Shown here piece after piece: positions 1-6,113 of a DNA stretch of 12,634 nucleotides. The position numbers and the translations under genes are program-made. The stretch is from an uncultured Clostridia bacterium (lineage in GTDB: Bacteria; Bacillota; Clostridia; Oscillospirales; Acutalibacteraceae), in assembly GCA_937884625.1 (NCBI GenBank), contig CALGCE010000182.1, forward strand, positions 1 to 12,634. Reading direction: 5' to 3'. The notes below the pieces were generated by a model. It did not search any database. It was not told the DNA's origin and was given only the letters and a program-made list of their open reading frames with translations. Positions within the stretch are counted from its first letter, which is position 1. Every line of letters begins with the position of its first letter.

Positions 1-1277
1 CCAATTAACATTGGAAGGCGTATTCACAAGAGGTGTCATTCCGTTTGGCTATAAGCTGACAGGAACCGGTAAAAAGAATAACAAAGGTCGTGAAATTAAC
101 ATACTTGAAATTGATGAGGCGGAAGCCGAAACAGTTCGTATGATTTTTTCAAAGACTCTTTGTGAAGGTTACGGTTCCCATCGGATCGCCGAATATTGCA
201 ACTCCATAAACATCAAAACCCATAAGGGCAGTAAATTTCAAAGTAATACAATCCGAAGGATATTGACAAATAGGATTTATTGCGGATATATCGTTTCCGG
301 TGAAGCGGTCTCACCCAAACAGGACAGACTGGTTATTATCAGCGAAGACGATTTTGAAAGAGTTCAGGAAATTATGGTGCAGCGTAATGTAAAGAACGAT
401 GTTAAAAGAACTATTGCATTACAAACAAAGGGTATGACTCTTTGTGACGGATTTATTTTTTGTGCTCATTGTGGCGGCAGAATGACAAGCATTCATTATA
501 AAAATAAACGGTGCCGCAGGGACGGCAGCGTTTATCTTGATGAATCCCTTAAATATTCTTGCTATCACAAAAGCAGAAAACTTAACGACTGCGACGGACA
601 GGCAACTTACAGTGCTGAAAGAATAGATAATATAGTTTCCGAATTTGTAAGACAACTCCTGGCCGGCATAAAGGATGCACCCGATGAAATTGTTTTAAAA
701 GAAAGTTTCAAAAAACAAACAACGCTAAATCGGGAAAAGCAAAAGGAACTCAAAGAGAAAATCAATAAATTCAATTTGCAACTTGAAAAACTGCACGAAG
801 AAATGGGTAAATCATTATTGGGCGAGAGTGCCTTTACTATGGACGACCTTTCCGCTGCTGTTCTGACTATCAAATCCAACATATCGGAACTGAACGATCA
901 GCTGGGTATATTGGAAGCAGAAGAGCAGAAGGGCGCACGTGCCATAGAAAGAATACAACCGGCATACGAACGCTTCAAAAGTTGGTCCGAAGAATTTGAC
1001 CTTGCAACACTCGAGCAGAAAAAGATGATATTGGGTCAGCTCATTGACCATATCACAGTAGGGAAGGACTATCAAGTAAATGTAACCCTCAATATGACAT
1101 ATCAGGATTTCTGCGAAAAGTGGAAAAACACGATTATCGGTTTAAGCGTTGCCTGAGTGCTCAGCTGACATTAAGTTATTAAGGTAATAATATGTCCGAG
1201 AGCCCGCATTGGTAGCGGGAATTTGGTAAAAAAGCCTCGCAAAGTTCAACAGGAACATTTGCAGTCAAACTATAACG
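1..1277 (+). mobile_element. Right end of an integrated element carrying a serine recombinase
   Basis: A large serine recombinase gene ends at 1156, and about 120 bp later an otherwise good tRNA-Asn sequence begins abruptly in its D-loop. An integrase next to one attachment end, with host sequence starting in the middle of a gene, is the usual layout of a serine-integrase element (prophage, ICE or skin-like). The element would extend leftwards beyond the window. The 1157-1277 stretch holds no convincing gene. It contains a short GC hairpin (CCCGC/GCGGG, 1203-1219) without a T-run. The junction at about 1277/1278 is inferred only from where tRNA identity begins; no second attachment end is visible. 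Confidence 0.55.
2..1156 (+). CDS. Large serine recombinase, C-terminal part (5' end outside window)
   Basis: Site-specific recombinase of the large serine (resolvase/invertase) family, which cuts and rejoins DNA at attachment sites. The frame is open from the left edge (384 residues visible), so the TTG at 11 is not the start and the N-terminal catalytic serine domain is off-window. Visible, numbered from the first in-window codon: the DNA-binding 'recombinase' domain at about 5-110 (GVIPFGYKL near 12-20, then a helix-rich segment ending in IRRILTNRIYCGY), a zinc ribbon with CxxC at about 154/157 (FCAHCGGRMTS) and further cysteines at about 187 and 197, and a Lys/Glu-rich coiled coil at about 228-305, followed by a C-terminal segment ending LSVA. 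This zinc-ribbon/coiled-coil order is typical of large serine integrases and TndX-like transposon recombinases. It lies next to a disrupted tRNA-Asn, consistent with its being the element's own integrase. No helper (Xis/RDF) gene is visible. Confidence 0.9.
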   Translation, partial: QLTLEGVFTRGVIPFGYKLTGTGKKNNKGREINILEIDEAEAETVRMIFSKTLCEGYGSHRIAEYCNSINIKTHKGSKFQSNTIRRILTNRIYCGYIVSGEAVSPKQDRLVIISEDDFERVQEIMVQRNVKNDVKRTIALQTKGMTLCDGFIFCAHCGGRMTSIHYKNKRCRRDGSVYLDESLKYSCYHKSRKLNDCDGQATYSAERIDNIVSEFVRQLLAGIKDAPDEIVLKESFKKQTTLNREKQKELKEKINKFNLQLEKLHEEMGKSLLGESAFTMDDLSAAVLTIKSNISELNDQLGILEAEEQKGARAIERIQPAYERFKSWSEEFDLATLEQKKMILGQLIDHITVGKDYQVNVTLNMTYQDFCEKWKNTIIGLSVA

Positions 1278-1339
1278 GTCGGTAGAGCACGCGGCTGTTA
1301 ACCGCGTTGTCGTAGGTTCGAGTCCTACTTGAGGCGCCA
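1278..1339 (+). tRNA. tRNA-Asn(GTT), 3' part only; 5' end replaced
   Basis: From 1278 onward the sequence reads as a good tRNA: D-loop GTCGGTA, D-stem 3' strand GAGC (1285-1288), a 5-bp anticodon stem CGCGG/CCGCG around loop CTGTTAA with anticodon GTT at 1297-1299 (Asn), a 5-nt variable loop, T-arm GTAGG-TTCGAGT-CCTAC (1312-1328), acceptor 3' strand TTGAGGC, discriminator G and encoded CCA (1337-1339). Upstream, the expected D-stem strand GCTC and acceptor strand GCCTCAA are absent at the right spacing: 1264-1276 pairs neither with GAGC nor with TTGAGGC. The first ~14 nt have therefore been replaced, most simply by insertion of the neighbouring serine-recombinase element. The gene is probably non-functional as it stands. 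A terminator follows at 1339. Confidence 0.8.
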
Positions 1340-1378
1340 AAGCGAAAACCTATCACGTAAGTGGTAGGTTTTCGCTTT
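1339..1378 (+). terminator. Hairpin terminator after the tRNA-Asn fragment
   Basis: An 18-bp stem (arms 1339-1356 and 1361-1378, loop GTAA, one wobble-type mismatch) begins at the last base of the tRNA CCA and is followed by a T-rich stretch. The position fits the native terminator of the tRNA. The 3' arm ends in GCTTT and the following tract (GTATTATTCATTTTT) is not a pure T-run. Part of the 5' arm, GAAAACCTATCAC at 1344-1356, also has a perfect inverted copy at 1428-1440. Confidence 0.65.
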
Positions 1379-1380
1379 GT

Positions 1381-1480
1381 ATTATTCATTTTTCATTATT
1401 CGATATTCATTATTCATTAGTTTCTTTGTGATAGGTTTTCTAAATGAATAATGAATACTTAAAACTTAATAATGAATAAT
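1381..1480. repeat. Nested AT-rich inverted repeats (ATTCATT family) before the four-helix gene
   Basis: This gene-free stretch is made of copies of ATTATTCATT and its complement. The inner arms are a perfect 14-bp inverted repeat (1405-1418 and 1443-1456, spacer 24 nt). The outer arms are a perfect 10-bp inverted repeat (1381-1390 and 1471-1480). Additional partial copies lie at 1392-1400 and around 1466-1475. The spacer of the inner repeat contains GTGATAGGTTTTC (1428-1440), the exact complement of part of the upstream terminator arm. The block could fold into a long cruciform or RNA hairpin. It may be a small insertion or the left boundary of a mobile cassette carrying the following gene; that is inference. 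Confidence 0.6.
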
Positions 1481-1508
1481 TGATTTATCAGAAAGTTTGT
1501 GCTAAAAT
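1480..1508 (+). promoter_or_regulatory. Likely sigma-A promoter of the four-helix-bundle gene
   Basis: TTGATT (1480-1485), a 17-nt spacer and TAAAAT (1503-1508), preceded by TG one base upstream of the -10 (extended -10, TGC-TAAAAT). Start of transcription would be near 1515, leaving only about 11 nt before the ATG at 1526. Confidence 0.45.
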
Positions 1509-1525
1509 ACAATCGGTAATATAAA

Positions 1526-1876
1526 ATGAAAGATAATATTTTAATTGATAAATCAATAGATTTTGCCGCAAGAATTATTAAACTATGTAAGTTTTTAGAA
1601 GATGCACAAAAAGAACATATTATATCAAAACAAATAATCCGTTCCGGCACTTCCGTTGGGGCAAATATAAATGAAGCACAATATGGCAACAGCAAAGCGG
1701 ATTTTGTGGCAAAACTGCATATCGCACTTAAAGAAACCGCCGAAACGGAATATTGGTTAAGACTTTTATCAAAATCCGATTATATAGACTATAAAATGTT
1801 TGAGTCGTTACTCAATGATTGTCTTGAACTCAAAAAACTTCTCATTTCCTCAATCAACACCGCAAAGAAAAATTAA
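1526..1876 (+). CDS. Four-helix-bundle protein (23S rRNA intervening-sequence type)
   Basis: The 116-residue product matches the small four-helix-bundle family first noted as ORFs inside 23S rRNA intervening sequences (TIGR02436/S23-type; the DGR accessory protein Avd shares the fold). The family hallmark RSGTSVGANINEAQ is at residues 39-52 (usual form: R-(S/A)-x-x-S-(I/V)-x-x-N-I-x-E) and a second conserved segment, ALKETAETEYWLRLL, is at 67-81. Both belong to amphipathic helices, and length is normal for the family. The molecular function is not established. No clear Shine-Dalgarno precedes the ATG (GGTAATATAAA), and the predicted promoter implies a very short leader. It stands alone, flanked by the repeat block upstream and its own terminator at 1888; no rRNA, reverse transcriptase or template/variable repeats are nearby. 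It may be a small mobile cassette inserted beside the tRNA. Confidence 0.85.
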   Translation: MKDNILIDKSIDFAARIIKLCKFLEDAQKEHIISKQIIRSGTSVGANINEAQYGNSKADFVAKLHIALKETAETEYWLRLLSKSDYIDYKMFESLLNDCLELKKLLISSINTAKKN

Positions 1877-1887
1877 TAATAAAACCA

Positions 1888-1921
1888 AAACCGCCATTCA
1901 GTTAAAACTGTTCGGCGGTTT
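1888..1921. terminator. Bidirectional terminator between four-helix gene (+) and galK (-)
   Basis: Outer stem AAACCGCC (1888-1895) with GGCGGTTT (1914-1921), plus an inner stem CAGT/ACTG around TAAA (1899-1910). On the + strand it is followed by TAATTTTCTTCTTTT; on the - strand the stem is followed by TGGTTTTATT. It can serve both the four-helix gene ending at 1876 and galK ending at 1992. The 1922-1991 stretch shows no further gene. Confidence 0.7.
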
Positions 1922-1991
1922 AATTTTCTTCTTTTCGGACTGCTATTTCGTCACAGCCCCTTCTTGTTGGATAAAGTTATCAAATTATGTA

Positions 1992-3263
1992 CTATTTTAT
2001 CTCATATCCGCCGACGGGGCGTATTTTTAAAATTACACAACTGTCCTCTCCGAATACTGCATCTATCATTTTTTTGTAATCTGTTAGTCTTTCGTTTTTT
2101 ATGTAACACTGTATTGTTCCTGCAAAGCCACCGCCGTGTACCCTGCATGCACCGTCTTTACCGATAAATTGTTGTGTCAGTGCAAGTGCCAGAGAAAGTC
2201 CCTGCTCTGACGGATTAGACGGCGAATAAATATTTTGCAAATACTTATATGAGGATTCACCCGAAGCGTTTACAAGGGTAAAAAATTCATCAAAATTGCC
2301 ATCTTTCAGTGCCTTGCACTGATTTGTTACCCTTGCATTTTCATTAAAGAAATGAAATGCCCTTAAAACCGAACGGTCACCGCAAACTTTTCTGATTTCT
2401 GCCAAATTTGAATAAAACTTTTTTTCGTCTGCATCACGCAAAAATTCCACGCCGAGTTCGTTGCTTACATTTCTACACTCAATCGTAATATCGGCATAAT
2501 CCTGCGTTAAATCGGCATGATTGCCACCCGTATCTACTACACACAGAGTATATCCTGATTTTGATAAATCAATGTCTATTTTTTCAACAACGGGATTTGC
2601 AGGATCGTTAAAATCGGCATATGTAAAACCGCCTACGGAACTTGCCATCTGGTCAAGCAGACCGCAGGGTTTACCAAAATACTCTCTTTCGGCAAACTGC
2701 GAATACTTTGCAATAGAAACGGCATCAACGCTGTGTGAGTTATATAATCCATTTACTATATTTGACACTAAAACCTCGAATGCTGCGGAAGACGAAAGCC
2801 CCGAACCCTTTAAGACATTTGAGGTAGTATAAGCGTCAAAACCGCCTATATTATATCCGTTGTTTTTGAAAGCCGCACAAACGCCACGTATTAAAGATGC
2901 CGCCTTTTCGGTTTCAGCCTTTTGTATGTCAAGAACGTTAATATCTATTTCGTCCATGGGAAAACCTTCGGATTTAATGCGAACAGTGTTCCCATCAGTG
3001 GCACTTACAACGGCGATAACGTCAAGGTCAACACTTCCTGCAAGTACTTTGCCGTGTTGATGGTCGGTATGATTACCGCCTATTTCGGTACGCCCCGGAG
3101 CACTGAAAAGTCTTATATTGTCCCTATCGCCGTAGAGTTTTTCAAATTCGTCACAAGCCTTTATATAGCGTGATTGTGCAAGAGAAATATCGGTATAAAG
3201 TTTTGAAAAAGTATCGTTAAAAAAACCGGAAGATATTTTTTGTTTTGTTTCATTAATGTTCAT
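1992..3263 (-). CDS. galK: Galactokinase
   Basis: Phosphorylates alpha-D-galactose with ATP to galactose-1-phosphate, the entry step of the Leloir pathway, in the cytoplasm. The 423-residue product has all the galactokinase hallmarks: the signature APGRTEIGGNHTDHQHG at 55-71 (catalytic Arg58), the GHMP-kinase phosphate-binding motif LKGSGLSSSAAFE at 151-163, GLLDQMAS at 201-208 with the probable catalytic base Asp204, and the C-terminal GHMP motif CRVHGGGFAGT at 373-383. Length is normal. The N-terminal ~50 residues are longer than in E. coli GalK, as in many clostridial forms. The ATG at 3261-3263 is preceded by GAGG with a 7-nt spacer. It is divergent from the mutarotase-like gene at 3430 and in a cluster with galT, so its product would feed GalT. 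Transcription ends at the 1888-1921 hairpin. Confidence 0.97.
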   Translation of the reverse strand: MNINETKQKISSGFFNDTFSKLYTDISLAQSRYIKACDEFEKLYGDRDNIRLFSAPGRTEIGGNHTDHQHGKVLAGSVDLDVIAVVSATDGNTVRIKSEGFPMDEIDINVLDIQKAETEKAASLIRGVCAAFKNNGYNIGGFDAYTTSNVLKGSGLSSSAAFEVLVSNIVNGLYNSHSVDAVSIAKYSQFAEREYFGKPCGLLDQMASSVGGFTYADFNDPANPVVEKIDIDLSKSGYTLCVVDTGGNHADLTQDYADITIECRNVSNELGVEFLRDADEKKFYSNLAEIRKVCGDRSVLRAFHFFNENARVTNQCKALKDGNFDEFFTLVNASGESSYKYLQNIYSPSNPSEQGLSLALALTQQFIGKDGACRVHGGGFAGTIQCYIKNERLTDYKKMIDAVFGEDSCVILKIRPVGGYEIK

Positions 3264-3309
3264 AATTATTCCTCAAAAATTTTTATTTAATTAATACCAC
3301 TAAAACATA

Positions 3310-3338
3310 TTGAAAATTCAAATTCATTGTGATATAAC
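3310..3338 (+). promoter_or_regulatory. Sigma-A promoter for the mutarotase-like gene
   Basis: TTGAAA (3310-3315), exact 17-nt spacer, TATAAC (3333-3338): each hexamer is one base off consensus. Start of transcription would be near 3345, giving a ~85-nt leader to the ATG at 3430. The -35 is embedded in an inverted repeat TTGAA-AA-TTCAA (3310-3321), a possible regulator site. No riboswitch-like structure is evident in the leader. Confidence 0.55.
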
Positions 3339-3346
3339 TTATGTAT

Positions 3347-3375
3347 ATGATAAACTATTTACCATATTTTTTCAA
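3347..3375 (-). promoter_or_regulatory. galK: Candidate sigma-A promoter for galK
   Basis: On the minus strand: TTGAAA (3375-3370), 17-nt spacer, TATCAT (3352-3347), each one base off consensus. Transcription would start near 3340, about 77 nt before the galK start. It lies downstream of, and faces, the plus-strand promoter at 3310-3338, so the initial transcripts would overlap. The region is very AT-rich, so chance matches are a real risk. Confidence 0.38.
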
Positions 3376-3429
3376 GTATTTTTATTAATAAAAATATTAT
3401 AAAGCGAGTATAAAAAACGGAGGATTTTT

Positions 3430-4362
3430 ATGATTGAAGTTAAAGAATTGGAAAGTTTTAAAGATTACGGAAAGGTTGTAAGCATATCAAACGGCATAAT
3501 TGAGGCTTACATTACGGTTGACATAGGTCCGAGGATTATACATTTCGGATATGTAGGCGGTCAGAATATTATGTATGCTGACCGTACTGCACTCGGCTCA
3601 AAGACCGATAAGGAATTTACAGACTTCTTTGGTAAAGATAAAAAATGGGAAAATTTAGGCGGTCACCGTATTTGGACTTCTCCCGAAGCATATCCTCAGA
3701 CTTATTATCCTGATGACTGCAAGGTAGAGTATGAAAAAACCGACTGCGGTGTGGTTTTCACTCCAAAAGCCGAAGCCGAAAACGGCGTTGCAAAGCAACT
3801 TGAAATCAAGATGAACAAAGATACCGCCGATATGCAGGTCACTATGAGGGTAAAGAATATATCGAAAAAATCAATAGAGTTTGCGATTTGGGGACTTTCA
3901 GTTTCAAATCAGGGCGGTACTCTTATAATTCCGATGAACGATAACGATACGGGACTTCTGTCAAACAGGATAGTATCGGTTTGGCCCTATACCGATATGA
4001 GTGACAACAGAATATATTGGGGCAAAAAATACGTCACTTTGCATCAGGATACAAACGCAACAAGTCCTATAAAACTCGGCTTTGACCTTAACAAAGGCAC
4101 CGTTTATTACGTTTTAGGCGATGATATATTCCGCAAAAGTTACGCTACATATCACCCGACTTCAAAGTATCCCGATGGCGGTTGTTCGTTTGAAACCTAT
4201 ACAAACAATCTGTTTATAGAGGTCGAATCATTAGGAGAACTAAAAGAGGTAAAACCGAACGAGACAAGCGAACATACTGAAAATTGGTCCTTGTGCAAAA
4301 AGCCTTGTGAAGTTGATTTCAAAAATGACAATTCAATAGATAATCTGTTATCGAAACTATAA
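3430..4362 (+). CDS. Galactose-mutarotase-fold protein, DUF4380-like
   Basis: A 310-residue soluble protein without signal peptide or membrane segments. Features recall the aldose-1-epimerase/mutarotase-like beta-sandwich superfamily, specifically the DUF4380 type: an N-terminal strand pair ending IGPRIIHFGYVGGQNI, the segment WENLGGHRIWTSPEA (about 74-88), a central WGLSVSNQGGTLIIP stretch, and YPDGGCSFETYTNNLFIEVE (about 248-267) followed by ENWSL near 284-288. His78, and the Asp/Glu residues in the PDGG and FIEVE segments, are candidate sugar-site residues. Its place between galK and galT suggests it acts on galactose or another sugar of this pathway, perhaps interconverting anomers for GalK; this is inference, and it is not a canonical GalM. 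The ATG has a strong GGAGG (3420-3424) with a 5-nt spacer. A convergent terminator follows at 4367. Confidence 0.75.
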   Translation: MIEVKELESFKDYGKVVSISNGIIEAYITVDIGPRIIHFGYVGGQNIMYADRTALGSKTDKEFTDFFGKDKKWENLGGHRIWTSPEAYPQTYYPDDCKVEYEKTDCGVVFTPKAEAENGVAKQLEIKMNKDTADMQVTMRVKNISKKSIEFAIWGLSVSNQGGTLIIPMNDNDTGLLSNRIVSVWPYTDMSDNRIYWGKKYVTLHQDTNATSPIKLGFDLNKGTVYYVLGDDIFRKSYATYHPTSKYPDGGCSFETYTNNLFIEVESLGELKEVKPNETSEHTENWSLCKKPCEVDFKNDNSIDNLLSKL

Positions 4363-4366
4363 AATC

Positions 4367-4420
4367 AAAAATCAACCCTTATGCCGAACAATTTGTGTTC
4401 TGTTAAGGGTTGATTTTTTT
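4367..4420. terminator. Bidirectional terminator between mutarotase-like gene and galT
   Basis: A 15-bp perfect stem (4367-4381 with 4404-4418), an inner GAACA/TGTTC pair (4386-4390/4396-4400), and T-runs on both strands: seven T's at 4414-4420 on +, and AAAAA at 4367-4371 giving T's on -. It lies 4 nt after the + gene and 8 nt before the galT stop, serving both convergent genes. Confidence 0.85.
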
Positions 4421-4428
4421 ATGCTCTT

Positions 4429-5925
4429 TTAAATTTTGTTAACTGTTTCGGTAAATTTGATAAATGCAGAAAGTCCTTTATTGTCACGCTTGAACACGCC
4501 TGCGTGTTCAAGCACCTTTGAAAATACGATACCGATTTCATCATTTAATATTTTGTCGATATTTGTTTCATTTAAATCTTTATATTTAAGTTTGATTTCG
4601 TCGGTCCAATCGGCGTGTTTTGAAAGGACTTCGTCATTCCTTATATCTTCGCCGTTTAATATTGCTTTTTTAAGGTCCTCAATCTCACTTTTTAACCTTG
4701 CCGGAAGAACTGCAAGTCCCATAACCTCAATAAGACCGATATTTTCTTTCTTTATGTGGTGAAGTTCGCTATGCGGATGGAAAACGCCTAATGGGTGTTC
4801 TCCTGTTGTGATATTGTTTCTAAGTACCAAATCAAGTTCAAAATTTTCACCGTTTTTACGGGCTATCGGCGTTATTGTGTTGTGAGGTGTGTTATCGGTA
4901 TTGGCAAAAATGCCAACGGTTTCATCGGTATAACCACGCCAACATTTTAGGATTTTTTCTGCAAGTAATATCAAGACGTCCGTATCTGTGGCACTAAGGC
5001 GTATTACCGACATAGGCCACTTTACAATTCCTGCTTTTACACCCTCAAAGCCTTTGAATGTAATTTCTTTTTCTATTTTTGCTTTTGCCATTGCAAAGGT
5101 GTAGTGTCCGCCCTGAAAATGGTCGTGACTTAAAATTGAGCCTCCGACAATAGGCAGGTCGGCATTTGAACCGACAAAATAATGAGGGAACTGTTTTACA
5201 AAATCAAAAAGTTTTCTAAATGTGTCTGTGTTTATCGCCATAGGGGTATGTTCCGAGTTAAACACGATACAGTGCTCGTTATAATAAACATAGGGGGAAT
5301 ACTGGAAAAACCAATCACTTCCGTTTATCTTAACGGGGATAGTTCTGTGATTTTGTCTTGCAGGAAAGTTAAGTCTACCTGCATACCCTTCACATTCTTT
5401 GCAAAGAAGACATTTTGGGTATCCTGATTGCGGTGCCGATTTGGCGGCTGCAATGGCTTTCGGGTCCTTTTCGGGTTTGGAAAGATTTACGGTAATATCA
5501 AGCGTACCGTATTGTGTGTCTACCTGCCATTTAAGGTCTTTTTTTATGCGGTAACGCCTTATGTAATCACTGTCGCAACTCAGATTATAATAGTAGTCGG
5601 TTGCCTTTTGCGGGGACTGTTTATAAAGCAAATAAAATTTATCGGTCACATACGAGGGACGGGGAACCATAAGACCCATAATTTTGGTGTCAAAAAGGTC
5701 TCTTTCGGTTATGTTGTCCTCAATCAAGCCGTTTTGTACAGCGTAATCGAGGATTTCGCCTAAAACTTCTTCTAAATCAACATCTAAAAAATCAAGGTCA
5801 CATTCGTAAGAGTCAAGCCGTAACGCTTCAACAATTTTATTGGTAATAAAAATTTCGTCACGCTTTTCAAAAAGATTTTTTGAAAGTCCGTAACATACGA
5901 GTTTCCTTATACTTGTGTCTATCAT
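4429..5925 (-). CDS. galT: Galactose-1-phosphate uridylyltransferase, class II (Bacillus type)
   Basis: Transfers UMP between UDP-glucose and galactose-1-phosphate, giving UDP-galactose and glucose-1-phosphate (Leloir step 2, cytoplasm). From the chosen start the product is 498 residues, the usual ~500 for the class II family rather than the ~350 of E. coli GalT. Landmarks: a helical N-terminal region (DxFDTKIMGLMVPRPSYV pattern near 77-93), a CxxC at 172/175, the family motif GGSILSHDHFQGG with His267-Asp-His269, TPHNTITPI near 346-354, and GVFHPHSELHHIKKENIG at about 380-397. I chose the ATG at 5923-5925 because AGGTGG lies 7 nt upstream. In-frame GTG (5958) and ATG (5946) starts lack a comparable site and would add 11 or 7 residues. 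It has its own promoter at 5976-6003 and converges with the mutarotase-like gene. It would use GalK's product. No galE is visible. Confidence 0.95.
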   Translation of the reverse strand: MIDTSIRKLVCYGLSKNLFEKRDEIFITNKIVEALRLDSYECDLDFLDVDLEEVLGEILDYAVQNGLIEDNITERDLFDTKIMGLMVPRPSYVTDKFYLLYKQSPQKATDYYYNLSCDSDYIRRYRIKKDLKWQVDTQYGTLDITVNLSKPEKDPKAIAAAKSAPQSGYPKCLLCKECEGYAGRLNFPARQNHRTIPVKINGSDWFFQYSPYVYYNEHCIVFNSEHTPMAINTDTFRKLFDFVKQFPHYFVGSNADLPIVGGSILSHDHFQGGHYTFAMAKAKIEKEITFKGFEGVKAGIVKWPMSVIRLSATDTDVLILLAEKILKCWRGYTDETVGIFANTDNTPHNTITPIARKNGENFELDLVLRNNITTGEHPLGVFHPHSELHHIKKENIGLIEVMGLAVLPARLKSEIEDLKKAILNGEDIRNDEVLSKHADWTDEIKLKYKDLNETNIDKILNDEIGIVFSKVLEHAGVFKRDNKGLSAFIKFTETVNKI

Positions 5926-5975
5926 AACAGTTCCACCTTTTGACATTTTAATTGCCACATCTCATCTGCAAATAT

Positions 5976-6003
5976 ATTATATAATTTTAAAAGAAAAAGT
6001 CAA
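5976..6003 (-). promoter_or_regulatory. galT: Sigma-A promoter of galT
   Basis: Minus-strand TTGACT (6003-5998), 16-nt spacer, perfect TATAAT (5981-5976). Transcription would begin near 5969, giving a ~44-nt leader before the ATG at 5925. The -10 sits inside the palindrome ATTATATAAT. Confidence 0.6.
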
Positions 6004-6054
6004 GCGAAACGAACGTAATTGTTCTCAAATATTGCTTTTTTAAACTTAAAAATA

Positions 6055-6081
6055 ACATATCCCAAAAAACAGCATAGAATA
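6055..6081 (+). promoter_or_regulatory. Candidate mother-cell sporulation promoter (sigma-E/sigma-K-like)
   Basis: CATAGAATA at 6073-6081 fits the sigma-K -10 pattern CATANNNTA and is one base off the sigma-E -10 (CATACAAT). An AC at 6055-6056 lies 16 nt upstream, as in the sigma-K pattern; ACATAT there also partly resembles a sigma-E -35. The start would be near 6088, ahead of the GGAGGG at 6102. This is a short degenerate match, made more credible by the sporulation/germination genes that follow. Confidence 0.35.
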
Positions 6082-6113
6082 TATTGTTTTATAATGTTTT
6101 TGGAGGGTGTTTT

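Noticed and set aside
1203..1219. CCCGC/GCGGG hairpin as terminator of the recombinase gene
   Set aside because: Only 5 bp of stem and no T-run after it.
1234..1339. A complete tRNA-Asn starting at GCCTC (1234)
   Set aside because: The span is 106 nt with no place for the extra ~30 nt, acceptor position 7 mismatches, and bacterial tRNA-Asn genes have no introns of this kind.
1381..1480. CRISPR-like array
   Set aside because: The repeats are ~10-14 bp, AT-rich, inverted and irregularly spaced, with no unique spacers or cas genes.
1526..1876. Avd accessory gene of a diversity-generating retroelement
   Set aside because: No reverse transcriptase and no template/variable repeat pair lie nearby; only the four-helix fold is shared.
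2521..3173. Plus-strand reading frames opposite galK
   Set aside because: They are antisense to strongly conserved galactokinase motifs, lack start signals and show no family features.
5926..5958. Longer galT starting at GTG 5958 or ATG 5946
   Set aside because: Neither has a good ribosome-binding site, while the ATG at 5925 has AGGTGG at 7 nt and fits class II GalT N termini.
6090..6095. TATAAT as a sigma-A -10 for the propeptide-like gene
   Set aside because: No -35 hexamer at 16-18 nt, and the start would fall on the ribosome-binding site.
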